IMG/VR virus record: IMGVR_UViG_3300017752_000124
Location: 1 to 26,791 of that record
From: a virus
Length of the DNA: 26,791 nucleotides
Strand: one strand, 5' to 3'
The notes beneath the pieces are model-generated. The model ran no database searches. It had not been told where the DNA came from and saw only the letters and a list, made by a program, of their open reading frames with translations. A program made the position numbers and the translations under genes. Positions 12,195 through 20,541 of this stretch are shown piece by piece (position 1 is the stretch's first letter; each line of letters begins with the position of its first letter).

Positions 12195-12664
12195 TAAGAG
12201 TACCTCACCCAAAGACCGGGAAATGATGGACCCCAGTTTGCACTAGCTTCAGGCGGGTTTCTCATTGCTGGAGTCATTAACCGCCAACTTCCCGAATAAG
12301 TCTGGTCACTTTGTAGGGAGGTATTGCTCGCAAAGCTGTTGTTCTGACTAGCAGTCAGACCTGTCGTACCAGAGGTAGAGGTTGTTTGGTTTGTAATAGC
12401 TACCGCTCCCCCCTCTATGCCACGGGATTCTAAATTGCTACCTGCGGTAGTCCTACCCTCTTTATAGCCTACCCCTTGAGTATTTGATTGCGAAGTGTCA
12501 TGTGCAACGGTGTACGTTCCCACTCCGTTGACGGCTGTACTAGCTCCAGTGGAAATATCTCCGCTTCCAAGAATGGAATTACCACCTACCGTCTTTAAAC
12601 CGCCTACATTCTGTAAGTTTCTGCTGTCATCAATAACGGTTGTACCGCTTACTTGAATAGCCAT
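12194..12664 (-). CDS. Fibre accessory / tip protein, 156 aa
   Basis: The start MAIQVSGTTVIDDSRNLQNV is a recurrent opening of phage tail-fibre-associated proteins in marine phages, followed by GNSILGSGDIS, Gly/Ser/Thr-rich beta-type sequence and an aromatic C-terminus (SANWGPSFPGLWVRYS). It is likely a fibre tip, adhesin or structural spacer next to the large fibre. The TAATG overlap with the assembly gene indicates coupled expression. There is no clear enzymatic motif. Confidence 0.72.
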   Translation of the reverse strand: MAIQVSGTTVIDDSRNLQNVGGLKTVGGNSILGSGDISTGASTAVNGVGTYTVAHDTSQSNTQGVGYKEGRTTAGSNLESRGIEGGAVAITNQTTSTSGTTGLTASQNNSFASNTSLQSDQTYSGSWRLMTPAMRNPPEASANWGPSFPGLWVRYS

Positions 12665-12682
12665 CTTCGTGTCCTTCCACTA

Positions 12683-15600
12683 TTAGCTGTTAAGTTGTGC
12701 TTTAAGTTCATCAATCTGAACCTGTTGTTCTTTGATTGCTTCGATAAGCACAGCGACCATGTTGCTATACTTGACCGACTTGATGCCTTCGTCATTGGTG
12801 CTGACTACATCCGGCAGTACAGCTTCTACTTCCTGAGCAATGACACCTATCTCTGAGCCGCCGTTCTCTAGCCAATCGAATGAGACACCACGCATTGCTT
12901 TCACTGCATCCAGTGAGCCTGTGAGCGTCTCTACGTTGGTCTTGAGTGTGGCGTCTGAAGTGGTGTTGAAATTGGTTGCAGTCGCATCACCTGTGACTGT
13001 AATTCCGCTGCTATTTGTTGAGAGACGGGCGATATTATCGTAGTAAAGGTCTACTGAGCCATTGTCATTAAAAACAGCAAAGGTCTCGTTATTACCAACG
13101 TCTGTAAATTTAACGAAACTATCTGACTGCACGAAAAGTGGACCTTCATCATTTCTAATGATTGAGTCGTTCCCAGCTACTTCTAGGTCTAATTTTGAGC
13201 TTACTGTGATTCCGCTGGCGGTGGTTTGGAGTTTTTGGGTTCCATTATGATAAAGATAGAGCGAGCCACCTTCTATCCCATAAAGAAACGCAGCGTTGGT
13301 ATCTGCCGCTCCTACTACCTCAAAATTACCCGCACTTATTTTTAAGTTACCAGTGCCTGTATCTTTTATCCAACTATGACTCGCATCGTGATAAATCTGT
13401 AGGTCATCAGATGCCCCAAATGTAGCTTTCTGACTATCACCTAAAGCAATCCCGTCTGTGGTAATTTCACCAGTGATGTCTACACCTGTGCTAGTAGTTT
13501 GAAATTTTTGGACATTATCATGCCTAAGTGATACTGATCCATCGGTTGTAAATACAGCTTTAGTTTCACTTCTAATTGCATTTTGAATGTAAAGTTGGTC
13601 TGCCGCTATAACTAAACTTCCACTACCATTTTCTGTAATATATGAGTTATTATCACTACTGCTATGATAAATCTGTAGGTCAGATCCAGCTCCGAACACA
13701 GCCTTATCATTGTCACCAAAGTTAATGTCAGCAGAGGTAGTCATGCCGTCTGTGGTAATAACACCAGTTACATCTACACCTGTGCTGGTTGTAGTCAGCT
13801 TCTCAGAATTAGCATGGCGTATGCTTACCGCCCCACCGGAGTTAGCAAGAAGATAAGTGTTCGTGCCGCCTTGGTCTTGTAACCGCAACTCAGATGCACG
13901 AACAAAAAGCCAACCGCCAGCGGAAGCATCATCAATATAGCTATGCGTTCCATCATGGTAAATCTGCAGGTCAGACCCAGCGCCGAAGATGGCTTTGTCG
14001 TTGTCACCGAAGGACAAATCACCCGTCATGCTATCGCCAGTGACTGCAACAAAGTCTGTAGCTGCGGCGGTGGCTGCTGTTCCTAAGTCACCCGGCTGTG
14101 TAGCTGAGGCAGCGAGTGCGCCTTGGGCTGCTGTGGCATAGTCAGTCGAGGCTGTAGTGGCTGCTGTTCCAAGCCCAAGGTTTGTCCTTGAGCCAGCGGC
14201 GTCAGCAACGTCCGAAAGATTGTTATTAACCAAGAGAGCGCCTGAGAGGGAAGCGTAGGCAGCAACCCACTGGCTACCCTCATAGACTTTCATAACATCG
14301 TCTGTGGTATTGAAGTAAAGCGCCCCGGAAACCAATGCGTTACCGTCATTATCTACTGTAGGATCGGACGCCTTGGCACCCAAATACCTGTCATCAAAGC
14401 TATCAAGGGCAGCAAGCGCCGCATCCTTTGCGGCTTCAGATGCCGTGGCGGAGTTTGCACTAGCCGTGGCCGATGCAGCCGCCTCGCCAGCCTTGGTTAT
14501 CGCAGTGCCAGCGTCAGTGGATGCAGATGCAGCCGAGGAGGCTGCGTTGGTTTGGCTTGTCAAAGCATTAGATGCGCTTGTAGATGCAGAAGATGCACTA
14601 GCAGCGGCGTTGGTCTCAGAGGTTTCGGAATTAGTCTCTGCGGTTTCGGCAGCAGCCTGCGCAGCAACACTAGCCACGCGGGAAGTTTCACTAGCTGTGG
14701 CGCTGTTCGAGCTATTAGCGGCGCTGTTGGCAGAATTGGTTTCGCTGGTAGATGCAGCCCCCTCACTGGCTAAGGCAGCAGCAGCACTTGCAGCAGCCTC
14801 GCCAGCCTTGGTTGTTGCAATGCCAGCCTGCGTGATGGCTGTGGACGCACTTGTTGATGCGTTAGTCTCAGCGGTTTCCGCTGCCACTTTTGCGGCTTCA
14901 GAAGCAGTCTTTGCTGTTTCGCTTGCGGCCTGCGCTGTTTCGGCATTGGTCTCCGCAGTTTCAGCAGCGGCCTGGGCGGCAACAGAAGCAACCTTAGATG
15001 TTTCACTAGATGTGGCGCTGTTGGCGCTATTGGTGGCGCTGGTAGCGGCGGCGTTCTTACTCGCCAAAGCAGATGCAGCATTCGTGCTCGCGTTTTGAAT
15101 GTCAGTAATATTGGTTGCGTTTGTATTGATGGATGCAATGTTTGTTGCGTTTGTGTTTACATTGGAAATATCTGTAGCAACAGTATTTACGCTTGCAATA
15201 GATGTCGCAACAGTCCCGATATCAGCACCATCAGCAGCGACAGTATTGATATTAGCCTGATTACTTGCAACAGATGTTACATTTGCGCTTATACTAGAAA
15301 CAGTCGTAACGTCTGAGGATATACCAGCAACCGTGCCGATGTCAGATCCGTCCGCAGCAACAGTCGTAACGTCTGAGCTAATACCGGCAACCGTAGTTAC
15401 ATTGCCAGAGATACCGGAAACAGTGGTGACATTTGCGCGGATCGTGTTGACGTTTGTAATCGCGTCAGTTGCAACCGTACCATCCTGGATCTCTGCCAGC
15501 GTCTTAATATCAGCAGAGATATTTGCTAGTGAATCGACATCCCCGATCTCTGGACCTGGTTCTGGATCGCCTGTGGTTGCGTTGAAGCCAAGAACCGTCC

Positions 15601-16027
15601 CCTTACGAGCGTCCTTGAGTGGTAGCTCTAGGTCAGTAAACACATCGCCAGGGTTTACAAACAAGCCACGACCAAGCTTCTCGTCAAGCTGTTGGGTCAT
15701 AATCACGTTACTGTCTAGCTGTTCATTCAAGCTGGAAGCGAGAAGATCACCGGCTGTAACAAAGTCTGTGGTGCGGGAAAGCTCACGGCCACCAATGATT
15801 GTAAGAACGTCTGACGCTACGAGGGCGGCTGTAAGAGTAATAGACCCTGTGCCATTTGCATTAATACTGACCGTATAATCGGTTGTCAGCGTCAACTCAG
15901 TCGTATTCTTGAAGACAGCGATATCACTATCTGTCAGGATGTTGAAAGTAAAGGCAAACGGGCCTGTTCCAGTATTACCTGTGAACTGAACGCGCCGCGT
16001 TACTGGATTGATTGCAATATCACTCAT
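12683..16027 (-). CDS. Long tail fibre with self-cleaving S74 chaperone domain
   Basis: This is an 1114-residue protein. Residues 1-145 resemble the T7 gp17 N-terminus that attaches fibres to the tail (RRVQFTGNTGTGPFAFTF, then GRELSRTTDF). Residues about 191-310 are twelve decapeptide repeats. Residues about 311-540 are an Ala/Ser/Thr-rich helical rod with repeated SVAAQAAAETAETN. Residues about 543-595 contain FDDRYLGAKASDPT and ALYFNTTDDVMKVYEG. Residues about 665-1020 carry four-fold FGAGSDLQIYH-type beta repeats. The last 91 residues (TSDATLK at about 1023) match the intramolecular chaperone (peptidase S74) with S1024 and K1029 as the self-cleavage pair. It should trimerise and bind the host receptor. 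A candidate promoter sits upstream. Confidence 0.9.
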   Translation of the reverse strand: MSDIAINPVTRRVQFTGNTGTGPFAFTFNILTDSDIAVFKNTTELTLTTDYTVSINANGTGSITLTAALVASDVLTIIGGRELSRTTDFVTAGDLLASSLNEQLDSNVIMTQQLDEKLGRGLFVNPGDVFTDLELPLKDARKGTVLGFNATTGDPEPGPEIGDVDSLANISADIKTLAEIQDGTVATDAITNVNTIRANVTTVSGISGNVTTVAGISSDVTTVAADGSDIGTVAGISSDVTTVSSISANVTSVASNQANINTVAADGADIGTVATSIASVNTVATDISNVNTNATNIASINTNATNITDIQNASTNAASALASKNAAATSATNSANSATSSETSKVASVAAQAAAETAETNAETAQAASETAKTASEAAKVAAETAETNASTSASTAITQAGIATTKAGEAAASAAAALASEGAASTSETNSANSAANSSNSATASETSRVASVAAQAAAETAETNSETSETNAAASASSASTSASNALTSQTNAASSAASASTDAGTAITKAGEAAASATASANSATASEAAKDAALAALDSFDDRYLGAKASDPTVDNDGNALVSGALYFNTTDDVMKVYEGSQWVAAYASLSGALLVNNNLSDVADAAGSRTNLGLGTAATTASTDYATAAQGALAASATQPGDLGTAATAAATDFVAVTGDSMTGDLSFGDNDKAIFGAGSDLQIYHDGTHSYIDDASAGGWLFVRASELRLQDQGGTNTYLLANSGGAVSIRHANSEKLTTTSTGVDVTGVITTDGMTTSADINFGDNDKAVFGAGSDLQIYHSSSDNNSYITENGSGSLVIAADQLYIQNAIRSETKAVFTTDGSVSLRHDNVQKFQTTSTGVDITGEITTDGIALGDSQKATFGASDDLQIYHDASHSWIKDTGTGNLKISAGNFEVVGAADTNAAFLYGIEGGSLYLYHNGTQKLQTTASGITVSSKLDLEVAGNDSIIRNDEGPLFVQSDSFVKFTDVGNNETFAVFNDNGSVDLYYDNIARLSTNSSGITVTGDATATNFNTTSDATLKTNVETLTGSLDAVKAMRGVSFDWLENGGSEIGVIAQEVEAVLPDVVSTNDEGIKSVKYSNMVAVLIEAIKEQQVQIDELKAQLNS
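15098..15457 (-). repeat. Decapeptide (30-bp) repeat array in the fibre gene
   Basis: Twelve ten-residue units follow with almost no gap, each ending in V or I after N/D (for example TTVAGISSDV, TTVSSISANV, NTVATDISNV). Identical 17-base stretches at 15301-15317 and 15361-15377 are 60 bases apart, that is two units. The array encodes a regular rod part of the fibre. Confidence 0.8.
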
Positions 16028-16052
16028 GTCGTTTTCCCGTTCCTTTGTTCAC

Positions 16053-16081
16053 TCTATAGCAGATTTCTACTGACATTCCAA
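16053..16081 (-). promoter_or_regulatory. Candidate promoter of the fibre-halogenase-lysis block
   Basis: On the minus strand TTGGAA (16081-16076) and TATAGA (16058-16053) are exactly 17 bases apart, 26 bases ahead of the fibre ATG. Each box matches 4 of 6 consensus positions. The site lies in the 60-base gap between the ejection and fibre genes, the longest gap in the late block apart from the one near 26240. Confidence 0.45.
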
Positions 16082-16087
16082 TAATCC

Positions 16088-18646
16088 TTATCGAAACCCG
16101 CCGCCCGTCTGGACGAAGCTCGATGGTGCAGCCCAATACTTAGTGTCATTCTGATTTTCAGCCCTTCGCTCGGCCCTTTGCAGATACCCCGGATTGTTCA
16201 TTTCCTGCAGCTGATACCAAACCATGTAATTCATAGCCTCTTTTGTATAGAACAAGTTTGCAAATGGCGTGTTGCTTTTAAGCAGTCTGATTGCATCGCC
16301 GCCAAAGTCTACATCTCCGCCAGTGACAACCCCTCTAGCTCTCTGGAGTAGGTCTATAGTTTCAGACACCGTTCCAATACCGGGGCCAGCCAGTGTCTCT
16401 AGTGTGCCACCGCCATACCTATTAGCCTCTCCAAATAGGAAGTCACCATATATACCCAAGCCGCCGCCCTGTAACGCCGCAGCAAGGAACGCCTCCGGTG
16501 AGGGCTCCCTCATCTCTCGGCCCTTTGCAACTTCCTTGAGCTGCATAACGTAATAACCAAGAACAGTTGTTCCGGCGACTGTGTTGATTAAACCAAGATT
16601 CGCTGCGACACCGCGCTTGAGCTGTTCGTTTAAAGACTTAGAGCCATAACCATATACCTGTCTCGCAAGAGGCTTAGTCAGAGCTGTTACTCCAAATGAC
16701 TTAAACTGAGTAAGAAAGCGAATGCCCTCACCGGCTAGTGTGCCGGGACGATACCCGCGTCTAAGTATTGCCCTTTCCTTTGCACCTGGTGACGGAACTG
16801 CATTGTCAGCCTCAGAAACCAGCAGCGCAAACATATTCTCCCTAACATTCAGATCACCAATCTCACCGGGGATAAGGTAGGTCTGACCATCTGGGCCTTT
16901 CTTTGCGCCTTTTCTGGCGGCGTCCCAACCCTTTGCGTCTATGCCGTATATACCCAGAATGCGCCTTAGATCTTCTGGGATTTTATCAAAGCTTTTAGAG
17001 GCCTCACGGCCAAGATCGTTTGCGATCATTAGGGTCACACCGCGCTTGTTGCTTTCTGTCCACGGTTGCAGAAGGTTTAACTTAAAGAACTGGCCTAAAA
17101 GCTTAGAAGTCTGGCCGGGAACATCATCAGCCGCGTTAAACCGAGACATGAAGTCGCCAAGCTGTCCTTCTATTCCAACAGAAAGTCGGTCTGAAAACTC
17201 ACGCATTTCACCAGCGTTCATACCTTTGAACACCGCAGTCAGACCGTCATTCCAGGCGTCCATCATAGATCTGCCCTGATACATTCTGTTTGATGCTATG
17301 AAGGCAACGTCTGACAATGCAGATATAAAAGCCCCGCCAAGCTTTGCCATAGTTTGCAACGCACGAAACCCGTGCATCCACCTGGCGATTGGCGTATGTG
17401 AACCAATGTTAATGTCACCAGTAACCTCATCAAGAGCAGCTTTGAATGTGAGTGCAGACGCTTCCCTTTTAATTCTTGCAAGCTTCTTAGGATCGTCTCT
17501 GTAATCCACTTCCATGCGCTTAATTACGCGATCAACCATAGCCTCTGGGTTCGTACCCAGCATTTCCATCAATGCCGTTGACCTAGCCGCAGAGTTGAGG
17601 TCTTGCATATACGCTTCTCTCAGAGAGGCTTTGCCAAACTTTTGATCGTAATTGTACCAATCATCAGAGCTTTTAAACGTCAGCAGCGCAGAGGCACTTT
17701 CCTTCTTTGCAAGGTTCCCAGGACCGGTAAACGCTTTGGCGATCTCTGCGCGATCCCCTTGCTTCCTGACGCCGCTAACGATTGCCGTGTAAGTCCTGTC
17801 CAGAAACTCCATCCTAGAAGCAACTATTGCAGCCTTGGCAGTCTCATCGGTCATATCCATAGATATCTTATACTCGCCGTCGAGCGTTCTATCCCAATCA
17901 ATATGTTCATTTACATATTCAGACCAAGCCTGCTTCCCCTCCTTGACCATGCGTCTTTGATCGTGACTTGCTGTAACTACCCGACCTTCTTTCAATCGAA
18001 TAAATGATCCAGCTATGTTTTCTCTCTTTAGAGCCGCGCGCTGATACTTAAACAGTATTTCACCAAGTTGCTTGGCTTCCTCACTTATTTTAATAACTCT
18101 CTCTGCTCCATCATCAAGCCTGTCTTTTATTTCTATAATGCCCTTGGGATCTTTTCTGTTGAGATCACCTAATACGTTTGCAACTTCTCGTTCAAAGTCG
18201 CCTTTCATATTATTAAACTGCGTTAAGAGTTTTGCCTTTTTCAGATCAGCAATAAGCCCACCAGCATACTCGCCCATCAGCGCGCCGTTTAACGCATCTA
18301 CCGATCTTCCAGCGCCCTCAAAAGCCCTGCTGGTACCCACAAGAACGGCCTCAAGCCCAAGGGAGGGATCATCTGTCATTTCGTCAGCGCGACGAACCAT
18401 AGCCATTATCTTTTGCTCTTTGAGAATGTTCATAAAACGATTGCGCTTTTCGATCTTAGCTGCAATCTCGGCCTCTTTGCCCATGACCAGACCGCGCTCA
18501 AAGATTGCATCCTCTGCACTCTTTAGGCCTTTCTGCGCGCCTCTGGCTTTCTTTTCATTATCTAGCTCTTTAATAATCTGTTTAAGCTGATCGTCGCTCA
18601 AACGTCCTTTATTAGCCTTGGTAATATCAACTAAGCAACTTTCCAT
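16088..18646 (-). CDS. Internal virion (ejection) protein, C-terminal gp16-like part
   Basis: This is an 852-residue protein. The front half is highly charged and helical (DDQLKQIIKELDNEKKARG, then KNRFMNILKEQKIM-type segments). The C-terminal third has hydrophobic and Gly-rich stretches (AANLGLINTVAGTTVLGYYV, then ALQGGGLGIYGDFLFGE, then NTPFANLFYTKEAMNY), a pattern I associate with the large ejection proteins of podoviruses that form the trans-envelope DNA conduit. It starts at ATG 18646, sharing a base with the upstream stop. I see no lytic transglycosylase motif. Function is inferred mainly from its size and gene order. Confidence 0.72.
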   Translation of the reverse strand: MESCLVDITKANKGRLSDDQLKQIIKELDNEKKARGAQKGLKSAEDAIFERGLVMGKEAEIAAKIEKRNRFMNILKEQKIMAMVRRADEMTDDPSLGLEAVLVGTSRAFEGAGRSVDALNGALMGEYAGGLIADLKKAKLLTQFNNMKGDFEREVANVLGDLNRKDPKGIIEIKDRLDDGAERVIKISEEAKQLGEILFKYQRAALKRENIAGSFIRLKEGRVVTASHDQRRMVKEGKQAWSEYVNEHIDWDRTLDGEYKISMDMTDETAKAAIVASRMEFLDRTYTAIVSGVRKQGDRAEIAKAFTGPGNLAKKESASALLTFKSSDDWYNYDQKFGKASLREAYMQDLNSAARSTALMEMLGTNPEAMVDRVIKRMEVDYRDDPKKLARIKREASALTFKAALDEVTGDINIGSHTPIARWMHGFRALQTMAKLGGAFISALSDVAFIASNRMYQGRSMMDAWNDGLTAVFKGMNAGEMREFSDRLSVGIEGQLGDFMSRFNAADDVPGQTSKLLGQFFKLNLLQPWTESNKRGVTLMIANDLGREASKSFDKIPEDLRRILGIYGIDAKGWDAARKGAKKGPDGQTYLIPGEIGDLNVRENMFALLVSEADNAVPSPGAKERAILRRGYRPGTLAGEGIRFLTQFKSFGVTALTKPLARQVYGYGSKSLNEQLKRGVAANLGLINTVAGTTVLGYYVMQLKEVAKGREMREPSPEAFLAAALQGGGLGIYGDFLFGEANRYGGGTLETLAGPGIGTVSETIDLLQRARGVVTGGDVDFGGDAIRLLKSNTPFANLFYTKEAMNYMVWYQLQEMNNPGYLQRAERRAENQNDTKYWAAPSSFVQTGGGFR

Positions 18647-20541
18647 TACGACACCGCCATACAGGCCGCAGCCTTTTTAGATAAGTCAGAATAAGCTTCT
18701 GCCTCTTCATCAATTCGTTTTAATGTTTTCATCTCTTCGATATGGTAGTCCATAAGCTCTCCACGCTCCTGAGATTGTAAAACAAGATATTCTGACGTTG
18801 CTATTTCATTATCAAGATTGCTCTCTTCCAATGAAGACCTAAACCTTTCGGCAGCCTGCGTATCAGCAAAAGGATCGCTATCGATGCCTTCTGCATACTC
18901 GGCCAGCTTTTGAGCTTTAATTTCTTTTTCCTGAGCAGCAATACGGAATGCAACGTCTCGTGCCATGTTAGACACATTTGCATAAGCGATCATTACATCA
19001 GAGCCGCTTTCAGACATTTCATCAACAGTAAGGGCGATCTCCTCCTCGGAAACATCTTTTATCCCATTGGCCTCAAGCTCCTGCCTGATCCCGGTCCGCA
19101 TACTTAGCTCGGCTTCAGCTTCGCTTACGGAATTGTTAGCCTCCCGCCAAGACTCCGCAGCCTCTAAATCTTCTCTAGCAAAAACCGGATCTCCGCGTTT
19201 TGTCGCCCCGATAGCTTCCATCAAAAGGTTTGGGTCTCTAGCGTCTATGTATCCTGCCTCAAAAGCGGCCTCGGCCATATCGTCCAGGTTGCTTTCACTC
19301 GCTGGGTTGCTTTCTGATCGATAGACCATCTTGTTGGTTTTTACGTTCAAGTACCCAGAAACAGGCTTGATATCCAAGTTTCTTAGCTCACCCCGGAACG
19401 TAGGGTCATTATCGTTAATTCCGCCACGCCGCTTAATAAATGTTAGGATATCTACAGGACGGTCAGACGCCTTAACCTTTGGAATTAAGACATCCACCCT
19501 CACGCTTTGGTCAGTAATCATCTGCCGGAGAGCGGTCTCATAATTAATCTTTAAAGCTCGCTGTTGCTTCTTTAGCTTCCTAGCCTTGAACACATTAGAC
19601 GCCGAAGCTTGCTCTGGAAGTTCTACAGCAGCCATCTCAGCTCTAATTTCTGTTTCTATGTCGTCAAAGTTAATGGTGTCTTTTGTGCCAATCTTTCCTA
19701 ACTTTCGAGCAAAGGCAGCGGTGAGTGGGCTTAAAACACCACCCAATGCACCACCGGCTCCAACATTGAAAAGCGCTTCTGTCATGGTGTAATCAAGTTG
19801 CTGTTGCTTTGACATTCCATAGACAAATGGCTCAACCAGTATGGCGCCACCCACGCCTTCAATAGCACCCGTTCTGGCGCGGCCCAAGGTTTTTCCGTAC
19901 TTTGCTACAGCCGCAGCTCTCGAACCCGGCCCCACAAACGGAACAAACATCAAACTAAATTCAAGAGGGTCCGTAGCCATTGCCAGCATACCCGCACCAA
20001 ATTTAGCAATACCGGGAATGAAGCCGCTTGGACTTCTGGAAATGATCGCGTTTCTTATGACTTCTGCTTTTTTGTTGTCATACAAAAGCTGCGCTTCTGC
20101 CGGGGCCATGAACCGATCATCATCAAACTCAAGCAAGTCCCCGAACTGCTCTCTGAGCTGATCTGGGCTTTGAAGCCTTCCGGCCTGCACAGCTTGTTCA
20201 TAGAAAATACTCTTCTGGGTTTCGCGCTCGGCATAGATATCTTCTAAAGCACTTCTTAATTGTTCGTACTTTACGGGGTCAGTTTCTAACGCCAGGTCTT
20301 GCTCTATAAGGCCTTGCCGCCGAATGCGCTCCCTATCCGCCTCATAGAACTGAGTGCGTTGCTCTTCCGTTATGGCCGATGTTGCCGCTGCGGTCTGCTC
20401 AAACGATTGTGCCAAAAGCTTGCGAAACATCGGAGTTTCAGAAATCTCTGTAGCTGCACGACCCAAGGTTACTCTGAGCCTGTCCGCAGTGGTTACAGCC
20501 AGCAATCTGTTTTGAGTGTTTAGCGGACGCGGTTGTAACAT
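18646..20541 (-). CDS. Internal virion (ejection) protein, N-terminal gp16-position part
   Basis: This is a 631-residue protein. N-terminal helices (QFYEADRERIRRQGLIEQ) precede SGFIPGIAKFGAGMLAMATD then PLEFSLMFVPFVGPG (about 170-210) and a Gly-rich hydrophobic patch (EALFNVGAGGALGGVLSPL), a signature I associate with very large internal virion proteins of podoviruses. A charged helical domain with EEIALTVDEMSESG follows. Its stop overlaps the start of the 852-residue gene, so the two may correspond to one large ejection protein split in two. No catalytic residues are recognised. Confidence 0.72.
   Translation of the reverse strand: MLQPRPLNTQNRLLAVTTADRLRVTLGRAATEISETPMFRKLLAQSFEQTAAATSAITEEQRTQFYEADRERIRRQGLIEQDLALETDPVKYEQLRSALEDIYAERETQKSIFYEQAVQAGRLQSPDQLREQFGDLLEFDDDRFMAPAEAQLLYDNKKAEVIRNAIISRSPSGFIPGIAKFGAGMLAMATDPLEFSLMFVPFVGPGSRAAAVAKYGKTLGRARTGAIEGVGGAILVEPFVYGMSKQQQLDYTMTEALFNVGAGGALGGVLSPLTAAFARKLGKIGTKDTINFDDIETEIRAEMAAVELPEQASASNVFKARKLKKQQRALKINYETALRQMITDQSVRVDVLIPKVKASDRPVDILTFIKRRGGINDNDPTFRGELRNLDIKPVSGYLNVKTNKMVYRSESNPASESNLDDMAEAAFEAGYIDARDPNLLMEAIGATKRGDPVFAREDLEAAESWREANNSVSEAEAELSMRTGIRQELEANGIKDVSEEEIALTVDEMSESGSDVMIAYANVSNMARDVAFRIAAQEKEIKAQKLAEYAEGIDSDPFADTQAAERFRSSLEESNLDNEIATSEYLVLQSQERGELMDYHIEEMKTLKRIDEEAEAYSDLSKKAAACMAVS

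Noticed and set aside
14373-15098. 241-codon plus-strand Ala/Val-rich frame opposite the tail fibre
   Set aside because: It is the mirror of the low-complexity fibre rod; composition follows from the Ala/Ser/Thr codons on the other strand.
15301-15377. Short regularly spaced repeats as a CRISPR array
   Set aside because: Repeats are in-frame coding units with no unique spacers and lie inside the fibre gene.
15333-15878. 181-codon plus-strand frame opposite the fibre N-terminus
   Set aside because: Repeated Val/Ser/Thr pattern is the antisense of the decapeptide repeats; no ribosome site or family.
18072-18590. 172-codon plus-strand frame opposite the ejection protein
   Set aside because: Hydrophobic, Ser-rich antisense shadow with no start signal; the minus-strand gene is continuous.
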